A stretch of DNA of 64,000 bases from Clostridiaceae bacterium (GTDB lineage Bacteria; Bacillota; Clostridia; Lachnospirales; Lachnospiraceae). Of this stretch, positions 16,700 through 26,431 are shown in pieces. The stretch's first letter is position 1; each line of letters starts with the position of its first letter. The position numbers and the translations under genes were made by a program. The stretch spans positions 372,001 through 436,000 of the forward strand of contig CABJBA010000002.1 of assembly GCA_902363735.1 (NCBI GenBank), read 5' to 3'. The notes below the pieces were generated by a model. That model was not told the origin of the DNA. It saw nothing but the letters and a program-made list of their open reading frames with translations, and searched no databases.

Positions 16700-18025
16700 A
16701 TGAGGATGTATGATGTTATTGCAAAAAAACGTAATGGAGAGATTCTGAGGGAAGAAGAAATCCGCTTCATGATTGAAGGCTATGTAAAGGGGGATATTCC
16801 GGATTACCAGATGTCCGCCATGCTGATGGCCATTTATTTAAAAGGAATGAGTGACGAAGAAACTGCCATTCTCACCGATGCGGTGGCTCATTCCGGGGAC
16901 ATGGTGGATTTATCTCAGATTGAAGGGATTAAAGTGGATAAGCATTCCACCGGAGGAGTGGGGGACAAAACCACCTTGGTAGTGGCCCCCATCGTGTCTG
17001 CCTGCGGCGTTAAGGTGGCAAAGATGTCGGGAAGAGGTCTGGGTCATACCGGAGGAACGGTTGATAAGATGGAAGCCATACCGGGAATGAGGACAACCTT
17101 GACAGAGGAAGAGTTTTTTTCTGTCGTTAATGCTACGGGGCTTTCTGTTATTGGTCAGTCAGGAAATCTGGCTCCGGCAGATAAAAAGCTTTATGCACTT
17201 AGAGATGTGACTGCCACTGTGGACAGTATTCCTTTAATTGCTGCCTCTATTATGAGCAAAAAACTTGCGGCAGGAAATGACTGCATTTTATTGGATGTAA
17301 AGACTGGAAGCGGGGCGTTTATGAAAACCCTGGAGGATTCTATCACTTTGGCGGAAAAGATGGTGGCAATTGGGGAGCATTCAGGTAAGAAAACCATGGC
17401 TTTGATTACCAACATGGATATTCCGTTGGGAAGTCTGATCGGAAATAGCCTGGAGGTCATCGAGGCAGTGGAAACTCTCCAGGGAAAAGGTCCTGAAGAT
17501 TTAACAGAGGTCTGCTTAAGTCTGGCAGCAGGCATGCTATTCCTGGCGGGAAAAGGTTCCTTGGAGGAGTGCAGGAAGCTGGCGGAGAAAACGATTGAAG
17601 ACCGAAGTGCCTTAATGAAGCTGGCTGCCATGGTGGAAGCTCAGGGAGGGGATCCGGCGGTGATTAAGGACCCTTCGCTTTTTGTCAGAGCGCCTTTTGA
17701 AAAAGAGGTAAAGGCTTTAAAGAGCGGTTATATCACTCATATGAATACAGAGCAATGCGGAATTGCTTCTTCTCTGTTAGGGGCAGGAAGGATCACGAAG
17801 GAGAGCCAGATTGATTATACGGCAGGAATAGCCCTTAAGAAAAAGGTGGGGCAGAAGGTGGAAGAAGGAGAGACCATTGCACTGCTTTATGCTTCCAAGA
17901 GAGATCTCTTTGCTGATGCTGAGGAGGAACTGTTAAAGGCCGTTGCCATCGGCGGACAGAAGCCGGATCAGGGGCCTCTGATCTACGCCAGAGTCACCGG
18001 GGCAGGTGTAGAACGTTTGGTATAA
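16700..18025 (+). CDS. pdp: pyrimidine-nucleoside phosphorylase
   Basis: Phosphorolyses uridine, deoxyuridine and thymidine to base plus (deoxy)ribose-1-phosphate. 441 residues, full length for the thymidine/pyrimidine phosphorylase family, opening with M-R-M-Y-D-V-I-A-K-K-R. The family signature appears as D-K-H-S-T-G-G-V-G-D-K near residue 80, followed by K-M-S-G-R-G-L-G-H-T-G-G-T; a C-terminal alpha/beta domain follows. The start at 16700 has AAGGGAGG upstream, and the MRM start agrees with relatives. Between cdd and deoC in a nucleoside-salvage operon. The Pdp versus DeoA (thymidine-only) assignment rests on Firmicutes convention. Confidence 0.9.
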   Translation: MRMYDVIAKKRNGEILREEEIRFMIEGYVKGDIPDYQMSAMLMAIYLKGMSDEETAILTDAVAHSGDMVDLSQIEGIKVDKHSTGGVGDKTTLVVAPIVSACGVKVAKMSGRGLGHTGGTVDKMEAIPGMRTTLTEEEFFSVVNATGLSVIGQSGNLAPADKKLYALRDVTATVDSIPLIAASIMSKKLAAGNDCILLDVKTGSGAFMKTLEDSITLAEKMVAIGEHSGKKTMALITNMDIPLGSLIGNSLEVIEAVETLQGKGPEDLTEVCLSLAAGMLFLAGKGSLEECRKLAEKTIEDRSALMKLAAMVEAQGGDPAVIKDPSLFVRAPFEKEVKALKSGYITHMNTEQCGIASSLLGAGRITKESQIDYTAGIALKKKVGQKVEEGETIALLYASKRDLFADAEEELLKAVAIGGQKPDQGPLIYARVTGAGVERLV

Positions 18026-18048
18026 AAGAAAAAAGGGAGGAGAAACGA

Positions 18049-18708
18049 ATGACGGATTTGGAGATGCTGGGTTATGTGGATCATACGTTGTTAAAGGCAT
18101 ATGCCACATGGGAGGAGATTGAAGAGCTTTGCGGGGAAGCAGTAGAATATCATACAGCTTCTGTCTGCATTCCTCCATGCTATATCAGCCGGGTCAGAAA
18201 GACCTTTCCGGGCTTGAATATCTGTACGGTGGTGGGATTTCCTTTGGGTTATAGTGTGATGGAATCAAAGGTTGTTGAAACTAAAAAGGCCATTGAGGAT
18301 GGGGCTGCTGAGGTGGATATGGTGGTCAATTTAAGCGATATAAAAAATGGTGATTACAGTAAAGTGGAAAAGGAAATTACAGAGCTTAAAAAGGCCGCAG
18401 GAAGCAATATCTTAAAGGTCATTATTGAAACCTGCTATTTGACGGAGGAAGAGAAAATTGCCATGTGTAAGGCGGTGACAGCAGCAGGGGCCGATTATAT
18501 CAAGACCTCCACTGGATTTGGAACCGCAGGAGCAACACTCCAGGATATTGAATTGTTTAAACAGCACATTGGTCCCCATGTGAAAATTAAGGCGGCCGGA
18601 GGGGTCAGAACCCTGGAAGATTTAAAAGCTTATATTGATGCCGGATGCAGCCGGGTTGGGGCAAGTGCGGCGGTTAAGCTGGCGGCACAAAAGAAAGATT
18701 CTTTATAA
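18049..18708 (+). CDS. deoC: deoxyribose-phosphate aldolase
   Basis: Class I aldolase splitting 2-deoxyribose-5-phosphate into acetaldehyde and glyceraldehyde-3-phosphate. 219 residues; Schiff-base Lys152 in D-Y-I-K-T-S-T-G-F, proton-relay Lys181 in K-I-K-A-A-G-G and Asp91 in E-V-D-M-V are all in place. GGGAGGAG precedes ATG 18049. It completes the cdd-pdp-deoC route, although no phosphopentomutase is seen in the window. A strong bidirectional terminator follows. Confidence 0.95.
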   Translation: MTDLEMLGYVDHTLLKAYATWEEIEELCGEAVEYHTASVCIPPCYISRVRKTFPGLNICTVVGFPLGYSVMESKVVETKKAIEDGAAEVDMVVNLSDIKNGDYSKVEKEITELKKAAGSNILKVIIETCYLTEEEKIAMCKAVTAAGADYIKTSTGFGTAGATLQDIELFKQHIGPHVKIKAAGGVRTLEDLKAYIDAGCSRVGASAAVKLAAQKKDSL

Positions 18709-18715
18709 ATAGCTT

Positions 18716-18755
18716 AACGGCCGCTTTGAAATCAAAATCAAAGCGGCCGTTTTAC
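18716..18755. terminator. bidirectional terminator between deoC and DUF1846 gene
   Basis: Perfect 14-bp stem AACGGCCGCTTTGA(18716-18729)/TCAAAGCGGCCGTT(18738-18751), then TTACTTTTT on the plus strand. It separates two convergent genes. Confidence 0.9.
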
Positions 18756-18782
18756 TTTTTAAATATATATTAAGGTAAATAA

Positions 18783-20261
18783 TTAATGATAAATCTTCTT
18801 CTGCTCATAAATAGGTTCGCAGGTCAGATTCACACCTAATTTTTTGAATGTTTTAATATCTACATTAGAAAGAAGTACAGAAGTATGTGCATCACACCCT
18901 TTCAGCTTGGGAAGCTGTTCCAGAGCCTTCTGGGCATTGGGGTCAGTGGCGGCGCAGGTGGATAGTGCAATTAAAATTTCATCTGTGTGAAGCCTTGGAT
19001 TTTTGCTGCCAAGGTATTTGACCTTTAACTTCTGGATCGGCTCAATGGCAGACGGAGAAATCAGATGAATATCATGGGGAATATCTCCCAGAACCTTGAC
19101 TGCATTTAATAAAAGAGCGGCGGAAGCTCCTAATAAGTTGGTGGTCTTTCCCGTAACAATGGTACCGTCCTCCAGTTCCAGGGCAGCGGCCGGAGCACCT
19201 TTTAAAAGAGCCAGGTCATTGGCGGCCTTTACAGACTTTCTCATGTCAGAGGTGATTTTAGCCTGCTTCATCAAAAGTTCCAGCTTATAAACTTCGTCCT
19301 TGGAGCCCATGTCTCTTGCCAGGCGGGTAAGTGCCTGATAATACCGTCGGATGATTTCCTGCATGGAGGCCTCCCTGCATACAGCGTCATCCACGATGCA
19401 GAAACCAGCCATATTCACACCCATGTCAGTAGGCGATTTATAGGGGCATTCCCCGTGAATTCCTTCAAAAATAGCGCTTAACACAGGAAAAATCTCCACA
19501 TCCCTGTTGTAATTAACTGTAGTTTCCCCATAAGCCTCCAAATGGAAGGGGTCAATCATATTTACGTCATTTAAGTCTGCAGTAGCGGCCTCATAAGCCA
19601 GATTCACCGGATGCTTTAAAGAAATATTCCAAATGGGGAATGTTTCGAATTTTGCATATCCGGCTTTGACTCCCCGGGTATTTTCATGGTAAAGCTGGGA
19701 AAGGCAGGTAGCCATCTTTCCGCTGCCCGGTCCCGGTGCAGTTATGATCACAAGAGGCTTTGTGGTTTCTATATAATCATTTCTGCCATATCCTTCGTCG
19801 CTGACAATGGTGGCAATATTGCCGGGATAGCCGTCAATGATGTAGTGGCGGTAAACCTTGATTCCCATTTTTTCCAGCTTGCTTTTAAATAAATCAGCAG
19901 CTTTCTGCCCGGAATACTGAGTGATGACAACGCTTCCCACATAGAGCCCTTTATCGGTGAAAGACTGGATCAGACGGAACACATCCACGTCATATGTGAT
20001 TCCAAGATCATGGCGGATTTTATTTTTCTCAATGTCGGCTGCATTAATGGCGATGACTATTTCTGCCTGGTCAGCAAGCTGCATCAGCATTCTCAGCTTG
20101 CTGTCAGGTTCAAAGCCTGGAAGCACTCTGGAAGCATGGTAATCATCAAAGAGTTTTCCCCCGAATTCCAGATAAAGCTTGTCTCCAAACTGGCTTATTC
20201 TCTCCTTGATATGCTGTGACTGCATAGTTAAGTACTTTTTGTTATCGAATCCGAATTTCAT
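18783..20261 (-). CDS. DUF1846 family protein
   Basis: 492-residue member of the DUF1846 family, widespread in Firmicutes and actinobacteria and without a settled function. A nucleotide-binding-like glycine-rich motif T-A-P-G-P-G-S-G-K lies about 175 residues in, and the N-terminus M-K-F-G-F-D-N-K-K-Y is typical. Cytosolic, no membrane segments. ATG at 20261 has GGAGGGACAA directly upstream on the minus strand. It is divergent from the methionine aminopeptidase gene and convergent with deoC, so it is a single-gene unit. Confidence 0.85.
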   Translation of the reverse strand: MKFGFDNKKYLTMQSQHIKERISQFGDKLYLEFGGKLFDDYHASRVLPGFEPDSKLRMLMQLADQAEIVIAINAADIEKNKIRHDLGITYDVDVFRLIQSFTDKGLYVGSVVITQYSGQKAADLFKSKLEKMGIKVYRHYIIDGYPGNIATIVSDEGYGRNDYIETTKPLVIITAPGPGSGKMATCLSQLYHENTRGVKAGYAKFETFPIWNISLKHPVNLAYEAATADLNDVNMIDPFHLEAYGETTVNYNRDVEIFPVLSAIFEGIHGECPYKSPTDMGVNMAGFCIVDDAVCREASMQEIIRRYYQALTRLARDMGSKDEVYKLELLMKQAKITSDMRKSVKAANDLALLKGAPAAALELEDGTIVTGKTTNLLGASAALLLNAVKVLGDIPHDIHLISPSAIEPIQKLKVKYLGSKNPRLHTDEILIALSTCAATDPNAQKALEQLPKLKGCDAHTSVLLSNVDIKTFKKLGVNLTCEPIYEQKKIYH

Positions 20262-20309
20262 TTGTCCCTCCGGTTATGAAACCAAAATTTGTTTTTTTCA
20301 TATCCATAA

Positions 20310-20338
20310 ATTGTATCATACTAATCCTGAAATTGCCA
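20310..20338 (-). promoter_or_regulatory. candidate extended -10 promoter of the DUF1846 gene
   Basis: On the minus strand, TGGCAA, a 17-bp spacer and TACAAT (plus-strand 20310-20315), preceded by TG one base before the -10 box (extended -10). Confidence 0.35.
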
Positions 20339-20350
20339 TGGATTTTTTTC

Positions 20351-20379
20351 TTTACAACGGACTCCAAACGTGTTAAAAC
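20351..20379 (+). promoter_or_regulatory. candidate promoter of map
   Basis: TTTACA (20351-20356), 17-bp spacer, TAAAAC (20374-20379), about 27 bp before ATG 20407. Confidence 0.4.
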
Positions 20380-20406
20380 CTTCAGTAGGAAGATTGGAGG
20401 AAAGAT

Positions 20407-21279
20407 ATGTACAAAATAGGAAGAAATGATCCCTGCTGGTGCGGAAGCGGCGCAAAATATAAGAATTGCCACCTGGCTTTTGACCAGAAGCTTGAAAATT
20501 ATGCCATTATGGGTGTTGAGGTTCCGGAGCGGAATATGATCAAGCTGCCGGACCAGATTGAAGGAATTCGTCATGCCGGAGTCATTAACAACCAGATTCT
20601 TGATCTGGTGGGTGAGTTTATAAAGCCCGGAATCAGTACTGAAGATATTAACACCCTTGTCCATGAAAATACGATCAGACTGGGAGGCATTCCTGCTCCT
20701 CTGAATTTCGAAGGATACCCCAAAAGTGTGTGCACCTCCATCAACGAGGTGATTTGCCACGGAATTCCGGACCCGGGACGGATTTTACAGGAGGGGGACA
20801 TAATCAACGTAGATGTGACTACCATTGTAAACGGCTATTATGCCGATGCATCAAGAATGTACTGCATCGGAAAGGTATCCCCTGAGGCAGAAAGACTGGT
20901 CAGAGTGGCAAAAGAAAGCCTGGAGATGGGCTTAAAAGAAGTCCGCGCCTGGAGCCATCTGGGAAATATCGGAGCCGCCATTTCCGAGCACGTCTATGCC
21001 AATGGATTTACAGTGGTGCGGGAGATCGGAGGACACGGAGTAGGGCTGGATTTTCATGAAGAACCCTGGGTAAGCCACATCGGCACAAGAGGAACTGACA
21101 TGCTCCTTGTGCCAGGTATGATCTTCACCATAGAGCCAATGGTAAATGCAGGAAATGCCGATGTGATTCACAATGAAGAGGATGGCTGGACTGTTTCCAC
21201 AAAAGACGGTAGTTTATCTGCCCAGTGGGAATATACGATTCTGGTCACAGAGGCTGGGCCTGAAGTGCTTGCAAGGTAA
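20407..21279 (+). CDS. map: type I methionine aminopeptidase with SEC-C zinc motif
   Basis: Removes the initiator methionine from nascent proteins. 290 residues: an N-terminal SEC-C-like zinc motif (C10-W-C12-G-S-G ... N-C21-H22) is fused to the pita-bread peptidase domain. Metal ligands are seen in N-V-D-V-T-T and Y-A-D-A-S-R, in the G-G-H-G-V-G-L-D-F-H segment, in T-I-E-P-M and in Q-W-E-Y-T. The SEC-C motif, as on SecA, probably helps ribosome or nascent-chain docking. SD TTGGAGGAAAG precedes ATG 20407. This extended form often coexists with a short Map in Clostridia. Confidence 0.93.
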   Translation: MYKIGRNDPCWCGSGAKYKNCHLAFDQKLENYAIMGVEVPERNMIKLPDQIEGIRHAGVINNQILDLVGEFIKPGISTEDINTLVHENTIRLGGIPAPLNFEGYPKSVCTSINEVICHGIPDPGRILQEGDIINVDVTTIVNGYYADASRMYCIGKVSPEAERLVRVAKESLEMGLKEVRAWSHLGNIGAAISEHVYANGFTVVREIGGHGVGLDFHEEPWVSHIGTRGTDMLLVPGMIFTIEPMVNAGNADVIHNEEDGWTVSTKDGSLSAQWEYTILVTEAGPEVLAR

Positions 21280-21291
21280 GAAAAGATAAGA

Positions 21292-21315
21292 GGGTGACAA
21301 TGTCGCCCTTTTTTT
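21292..21315 (+). terminator. terminator after map
   Basis: GGGTGAC(21292-21298)/GTCGCCC(21302-21308), one G-T pair, followed by T7 (21309-21315). Confidence 0.85.
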
Positions 21316-21424
21316 GTGTCACAGCAAAAATAAAGATGAAGATATAAAAAGAAAAAACTTTGAAAATAAAAGGACTGATGTTAAGATTACTGTAAATAGA
21401 TTAGTAAAACGGGAGGATGAGACA

Positions 21425-22270
21425 ATGGATACAAGCAAGGAGAAATCAGGGAAAAGCAGGAAATATAAGGCCATATTCAGCGACATTGACGGTACCCTCT
21501 TAAACAGCAGCCATCAGGTTACTCCTGATACGGCAGAGGAGATTCAAAGGCTGGAGGCTCAGGGGATTCCTTTTGTGCTGGTATCGGCCCGTATGCCTGA
21601 GGCCATGTTCACCATTCAGGCCCAGGCTGGTATCAGCAGCCCCATGGTGTGCTACAGCGGGGCTTTGGTGGTAGCCAAACAGGGAGACCACCTCTACAGC
21701 TGCCAGATCTGTTTAGAAGAAGGGGTGGAAATCAAAAAAATGCTTGATGAGGAGTACCCTTCCATCTGCTGCAACACCTATGGCGGAAACAAATGGCTTG
21801 TGGATGACGATCAAAATCCCTGGGTTATGAGAGAGGAATCCATTACTACCTTGAAATCCAGTGTGGGAAATGTGGAAAGCGTCTTTACAGAGGAGCAGGG
21901 AATCCATAAATTTCTTCTCATGGGAGAAGGAGAGGAGATTATAAAGGTTCAGGAAAGGCTTCATAAGGAATATCCTCATTTGACGGTGGCAAGATCTAAC
22001 GAATATTATCTGGAGGTCATGAATGGAGAGGTGAGGAAATCGGTGGGGGTGGCATTTCTTTGCGATTATTTCGGAATTTCCATGGATCAGGCTATTGCTT
22101 TCGGAGACGGACATAATGATATGGACATGCTTCGGGCTGTGAAAACCAGCTATGCCATGGCAAATGCTCCAGAAGAAGTTCAGGAAAGCGCTTCCCGCAT
22201 CACGTTGGACAATGATCATGAAGGACTTCTTGCAGGTCTTAGGGAATGTTTTGGAGAAGGTGATAATTAA
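21425..22270 (+). CDS. Cof-type HAD-IIB family phosphatase
   Basis: HAD-superfamily sugar/nucleotide phosphatase of 281 residues. The nucleophile motif F-S-D-I-D-G-T-L-L lies near residue 20, motif II is V-S-A-R-M, and the C-terminal motif is A-F-G-D-G-H-N-D-M-D-M-L, with the type IIB cap between. ATG 21425 is chosen because GGGAGG (21411-21416) precedes it; the frame is open further upstream but lacks a ribosome-binding site. The substrate is unknown; relatives act on hexose phosphates or FMN/PLP. Confidence 0.88.
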   Translation: MDTSKEKSGKSRKYKAIFSDIDGTLLNSSHQVTPDTAEEIQRLEAQGIPFVLVSARMPEAMFTIQAQAGISSPMVCYSGALVVAKQGDHLYSCQICLEEGVEIKKMLDEEYPSICCNTYGGNKWLVDDDQNPWVMREESITTLKSSVGNVESVFTEEQGIHKFLLMGEGEEIIKVQERLHKEYPHLTVARSNEYYLEVMNGEVRKSVGVAFLCDYFGISMDQAIAFGDGHNDMDMLRAVKTSYAMANAPEEVQESASRITLDNDHEGLLAGLRECFGEGDN

Positions 22271-22342
22271 GAACATATGAGCCTGCTCTGCTGCTGGTTA
22301 TGGCGGATTTAGCCCGGTCTGAAAAGGAAAATATTAATTTTG

Positions 22343-22371
22343 TTGGAAAATTTTACAAAATGTGTTAAAAT
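22343..22371 (+). promoter_or_regulatory. promoter of the DUF4015 lipoprotein gene
   Basis: TTGGAA (22343-22348), 17-bp spacer, TAAAAT (22366-22371), 55 bp before ATG 22427. Confidence 0.45.
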
Positions 22372-22426
22372 GTTAAATATTTATTACAACAGACCTTAAA
22401 CCATAAAGAAAGTGAACGGGAGTATT

Positions 22427-23920
22427 ATGAAAAAATGGATTTTGGCAGTGGTTGTATGCTCACTGGTTGCTTCGGGCTGCGGCAGGCTGAGAGGGCCTTC
22501 TGAGCCTGAAGAGCAGGACAGTAAAACGGAAGAAACCCAGCCAGACACGGGAGAAGAGGAATTGAGCGTGATTCTGGAGGCTCCAGCCGGACCGGGAAAG
22601 AAGCGGGTCAAGGTAAAGGGGATTTATATTTCCGGCTACATGGCAGGCTCAGAAGGATTTCAGGATATTTTGGATAAGATCGAAGGAACTGAAATCAATG
22701 CAGTAGTCATAGATGTGAAAAATGACGACGGCAGGATTACCTTTGCCATGGAGGATGCATCCACAGTCAATGAGATCGGAGCAACGGAGCGGTATATCAG
22801 GGACATTGACAAGCTGATGGCGGATTTAAAGGCAAGAGGAATCTATACGATTGCCAGGGTGGTTGCTTTTAGAGATCCTTATCTGGCTGAGAAAAAACCG
22901 GAATGGAGCTTAAAAAACCAGGATGGAAGTCTTCACAGGGACAAACAGGGGCTGGCCTGGGTCAATCCTTACAAGACAGAAGTGTGGGACTATCTGATGG
23001 AGGTGGGGATTGAGGCCTCAAAGGCAGGTTTTGATGAGATCCAGTTTGATTATATCCGGTTTGCCACCGACAGCACTATGAAACACGTGTCCTTTGATGA
23101 AGCCGATACAAAAGGCCGTTCCAAAACCGACGTTATTACGGAATTCGTGAAATATGCATATGAAAAACTGTCTAAAGAAAATGTATTTGTATCTGCCGAT
23201 GTATTTGGAACCATTATAGGAAGCCGGGTGGATGCGGATACCGTTGGACAGGTCTATCATGAGATGGCGGCTCATTTAGACTATATCTGCCCTATGATTT
23301 ACCCATCTCACTACGGAGATGGCAATTTTGGCATCGATCATCCGGATACAGAGCCTTACAAAACCATCCGTGGAGCCTTGCAGATGTCCAGCAAAGATCT
23401 GGAGTCGTCCAGGTTGGAAGGGCAGCACCAGGCCATTGTACGTCCATGGCTTCAGGATTTTACAGCCTCTTACCTTAAGAATTACATTCCCTATGGCCCG
23501 AAGGAAATCAGAGCCCAGATTCAGGCGGTTTATGATGCCGGGTATGAGGAGTGGATTCTTTGGAGCGCATCAAACCGCTATACCTGGGAGGGCTTTTTAA
23601 CCAGGGAAGCAGGGCAGGCAGAGGCAGAAGAACTGACCCGCACCATAGAGGCGTCAAAGGTAGCGTCGAAGGCCCAAAAAGAATCAGAAGCAGCCTCCCG
23701 TGCCTTAGAGGAGTCAGGAGAAGAGACAGATGATTCTTCGGAAGCAGAGGTGTTCCAGCCTGGAATCCAGACCAATGAGAAACCGGAAAAGAAAACAAAG
23801 GATCAGATGAGACCGGAAGAAACTCTGCCTGAGCAAACAAAGGAAGTAAAGGAAACTAATAAGGAAGCCAGGACTAAGCCTCCTGTAGTCATTGTGACCA
23901 CAGGAAGCACCGGAAACTAG
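22427..23920 (+). CDS. putative glycoside hydrolase lipoprotein (DUF4015)
   Basis: 497-residue surface lipoprotein. A short signal peptide ends in V-A-S-G-C with lipidated Cys18. After a ~40-residue acidic linker comes the DUF4015 domain (about 60-400), a TIM-barrel predicted glycoside hydrolase with strands such as G-F-D-E-I-Q-F-D-Y-I-R-F; its Asp residues are the likely acid/base pair. The last ~90 residues are low-complexity, rich in Glu, Lys and Thr, a probable wall-spanning or disordered tail. The substrate is unknown; a cell-wall or exopolysaccharide glycan is plausible. ATG 22427 has ACGGGAG upstream. Confidence 0.82.
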   Translation: MKKWILAVVVCSLVASGCGRLRGPSEPEEQDSKTEETQPDTGEEELSVILEAPAGPGKKRVKVKGIYISGYMAGSEGFQDILDKIEGTEINAVVIDVKNDDGRITFAMEDASTVNEIGATERYIRDIDKLMADLKARGIYTIARVVAFRDPYLAEKKPEWSLKNQDGSLHRDKQGLAWVNPYKTEVWDYLMEVGIEASKAGFDEIQFDYIRFATDSTMKHVSFDEADTKGRSKTDVITEFVKYAYEKLSKENVFVSADVFGTIIGSRVDADTVGQVYHEMAAHLDYICPMIYPSHYGDGNFGIDHPDTEPYKTIRGALQMSSKDLESSRLEGQHQAIVRPWLQDFTASYLKNYIPYGPKEIRAQIQAVYDAGYEEWILWSASNRYTWEGFLTREAGQAEAEELTRTIEASKVASKAQKESEAASRALEESGEETDDSSEAEVFQPGIQTNEKPEKKTKDQMRPEETLPEQTKEVKETNKEARTKPPVVIVTTGSTGN

Positions 23921-23935
23921 GAAGTGAGGAAAGCC

Positions 23936-24463
23936 ATGGATCAGGAAAGGCCAAAGACAGGACAATTTTACAGGCATTTTAAAAATAAGATGTATCAGAT
24001 CACAGCTGTTGCAGTTCATTCGGAAACAGGAGAAGAAATGGTGGTATATCAGGCGCTGTACGGCTCCTTCGGTACTTATGTCCGCCCCTTGTCCATGTTC
24101 ATCAGCCCGGTGGACCGGGAAAAATATCCCGATGTAACGCAGGAATACCGGTTTGAACGGGTGGAGATGGGACAGGAAGAACCGGTAAATTTTACAGAGC
24201 CGGTGAGTCAGGACCCTATGCCGGAGAAGAGAGGAATTCAGAAATCCAATGAAAATCTTCTTGCATTTCTTGATGCAGACACGTATTATGATAAATTGGA
24301 GGTTCTGAAGAACCGGAAGGAAAAGTTCTCTCCGGAAGAGCTTCTGGCTATCTGTGAAATCATGGAAGTTGGAAGAGCGGATTCTGAACCGGAAGAAAAA
24401 TATTATGCACTTGAGCGTTATCTGGTGCTGCAGAATAAATACGATGGAACAAGACTGAGGTGA
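23936..24463 (+). CDS. DUF1653 domain protein
   Basis: 175-residue protein. The N-terminal ~70 residues (G-Q-F-Y-R-H-F-K ... V-V-Y-Q-A-L-Y-G ... V-R-P-L-S-M-F) form a DUF1653 domain, a small beta-barrel usually found alone and of unknown function. The C-terminal ~100 residues are acidic and helical and unassigned. ATG 23936 follows GAGGAAAG; an in-frame GTG at 23924 is less likely. It lies 15 bp after the DUF4015 gene, and its stop codon is contained in the third copy of the 45-bp repeat. Confidence 0.75.
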   Translation: MDQERPKTGQFYRHFKNKMYQITAVAVHSETGEEMVVYQALYGSFGTYVRPLSMFISPVDREKYPDVTQEYRFERVEMGQEEPVNFTEPVSQDPMPEKRGIQKSNENLLAFLDADTYYDKLEVLKNRKEKFSPEELLAICEIMEVGRADSEPEEKYYALERYLVLQNKYDGTRLR

Positions 24464-24507
24464 ATTTGACCGCAGGGCAAAGAGAGGCCCCCTTGGGAGC
24501 GAGGTGA
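24458..24507 (+). repeat. diverged third copy of the ~45-bp repeat
   Basis: Starts AGGTGAATTTGACCGCAGGG and ends CCCCCTTGGGAG, followed by AGGTGA again (24502-24507), which is the start of the next unit and serves as the uvrC Shine-Dalgarno. The TTTG.CC/GG.CAAA hairpin is kept although both arms differ from the copies at 16591-16678. Confidence 0.65.
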
Positions 24508-24515
24508 GCATTTAA

Positions 24516-26384
24516 GTGGATCACACCGAATTTAATATAGAAGAAGAGTTAAAAAAACTGCCGTCCCAGCCTGGCGTGTATATTATGCACGACAGGCGGG
24601 ACGAAATTATCTATGTGGGAAAAGCCATTAGTTTAAAAAACAGGGTAAGGCAGTATTTTCAGAGCAGCAGAAACAAGACGGCAAAAATCGAACAGATGGT
24701 ATCCAGAATACACCGGTTTGAATACATTATAACAGATTCGGAGCTGGAAGCCCTTGTTTTGGAGTGCAACTTAATCAAGGAACACCGTCCCCGCTATAAC
24801 ACCATGTTAAAGGACGACAAGACCTATCCTTATATCAAGGTTACCGTGTACGAGGACTATCCCAGAGTTCTTTTTTCCAGGGAGATGAAAAAGGATAAAA
24901 GCAAATATTTCGGACCTTATACAAGCGCGGGAGCGGTCAAGGATACCATTGAGCTGATTCATAAGCTGTACAAGATAAGGACCTGCAACCGGAACTTACC
25001 AAGAGACATCGGAAAGGAACGGCCTTGCCTGAATTATCACATCAAGCAGTGTGAGGCCCCTTGTCAGGGCTATATCAGCAAGGAAGGATACTGGAATTCC
25101 GTTAACCAGGCTCTGGATTTTCTTGGAGGAAAATACGGTCCGGTTCTTCATATGCTGGAGGAAAAGATGCAGGCAGCCTCTGAGGAAATGGATTACGAAA
25201 AGGCCATTGAGTACCGGGATTTACTAAACAGCGTCAAACAGATTGCCCAGAAGCAGAAAATTACGGACAGCGGCATGGAAGACCGGGATATCATTGCCAT
25301 GGCAAAGGATGAAAAAGATGCAGTGGTACAGGTATTCTTTGTCAGAGAGGGCAGGCTCATCGGAAGGGAGCACTTCCATGTAAACATTGCCACGGCAGAG
25401 GATAATAAACAGATTCTGACCAGCTTTGTAAAGCAGTTTTATGCAGGAACTCCTTTTGTACCTAAAGAGCTTTGGATTCAAACAAGTCTTGAGGATGAAG
25501 CTGTCATAGGAGAATGGCTTTCCGCTAAAAGAGGCCAGAAAGTGAAGATCGTGGTTCCAAAGAAGGGCCAGAAGGAGCGTCTGGTGGAGCTGGCAGAAAA
25601 AAATGCCGCCCTGGTTCTTTCCCAGGATAAAGAAAAGATCAAGAGGCAGGAACTTCGCACAATCGGTGCCATGAACGAGGTGGGAGGCTGGCTTGGACTT
25701 TCAGCAGTCAAACGGATTGAGGCATTTGACATTTCCAATATCAGCGGTTTTGAGTCCGTAGGTTCCATGATCGTATACGAGGATGGAAAGCCCAAGAGGA
25801 ATGATTACAGGAAGTTTAAAATTAAGTGGGTTAAGGGTGCCAATGATTATGCCTCCATGAGGGAGGTTTTGACCAGAAGATTTTCCCATGGCTTACAGGA
25901 AGCGGAAAGTTTAAGGCAAAAGGGTGTTGATGAAGAGTTGGGAAGCTTTACACGTTTTCCTGACTTAATCATGATGGACGGAGGCCGGGGACAGGTAAAC
26001 ATTGCATTGGAGGTTTTACGGGAACTGGAACTTTCTATTCCGGTCTGCGGTATGGTAAAGGACGATAATCACCGGACCAGAGGTCTTTATTACAACAACG
26101 TGGAAATCCCCATTGACAGGCATTCCGAAGGATTTAAACTTGTTACCAGAATCCAGGATGAGGCCCACCGGTTTGCCATTGAATATCACAGAAGCCTAAG
26201 GAGCAAGGGTCAGGTAAAGTCCATTTTGGATGATATTCCTGACATCGGTCCCAACCGGAGAAAGGCGCTGATGCGCAGTTTCAAAGGTGTGGAAGCTATA
26301 AAAGAGGCTGCTATCGAAGAGTTGGAGGCTACTCCAGGCATGAATGCCCGTGCGGCAAAAAGTGTTTATGAATTTTTTCACTGA
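24516..26384 (+). CDS. uvrC: excinuclease ABC subunit C
   Basis: Dual-incision nuclease of nucleotide excision repair. 622 residues with all domains: GIY-YIG nuclease at the N-terminus (P-G-V-Y-I-M ... I-Y-V-G-K-A), a Cys-rich patch, the UVR (UvrB-binding) helix pair near residues 205-240, the RNase H-like endonuclease core ([14 protein letters not shown]), and C-terminal tandem HhH motifs ([15 protein letters not shown]). It begins with GTG 24516, with GCGAGGTGAG supplying the ribosome-binding site. Confidence 0.96.
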   Translation: MDHTEFNIEEELKKLPSQPGVYIMHDRRDEIIYVGKAISLKNRVRQYFQSSRNKTAKIEQMVSRIHRFEYIITDSELEALVLECNLIKEHRPRYNTMLKDDKTYPYIKVTVYEDYPRVLFSREMKKDKSKYFGPYTSAGAVKDTIELIHKLYKIRTCNRNLPRDIGKERPCLNYHIKQCEAPCQGYISKEGYWNSVNQALDFLGGKYGPVLHMLEEKMQAASEEMDYEKAIEYRDLLNSVKQIAQKQKITDSGMEDRDIIAMAKDEKDAVVQVFFVREGRLIGREHFHVNIATAEDNKQILTSFVKQFYAGTPFVPKELWIQTSLEDEAVIGEWLSAKRGQKVKIVVPKKGQKERLVELAEKNAALVLSQDKEKIKRQELRTIGAMNEVGGWLGLSAVKRIEAFDISNISGFESVGSMIVYEDGKPKRNDYRKFKIKWVKGANDYASMREVLTRRFSHGLQEAESLRQKGVDEELGSFTRFPDLIMMDGGRGQVNIALEVLRELELSIPVCGMVKDDNHRTRGLYYNNVEIPIDRHSEGFKLVTRIQDEAHRFAIEYHRSLRSKGQVKSILDDIPDIGPNRRKALMRSFKGVEAIKEAAIEELEATPGMNARAAKSVYEFFH

Positions 26385-26431
26385 CACACAACATTCTATT
26401 ATAGCTTTTCAAAATGGAAAACCTGTGTTAG

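Noticed and set aside
23714..24511. 265-codon antisense frame over the DUF4015 tail and DUF1653 gene
   Set aside because: The plus-strand genes here have domains, ribosome-binding sites and sensible spacing; the antisense product shows only low-complexity hydrophobic sequence.
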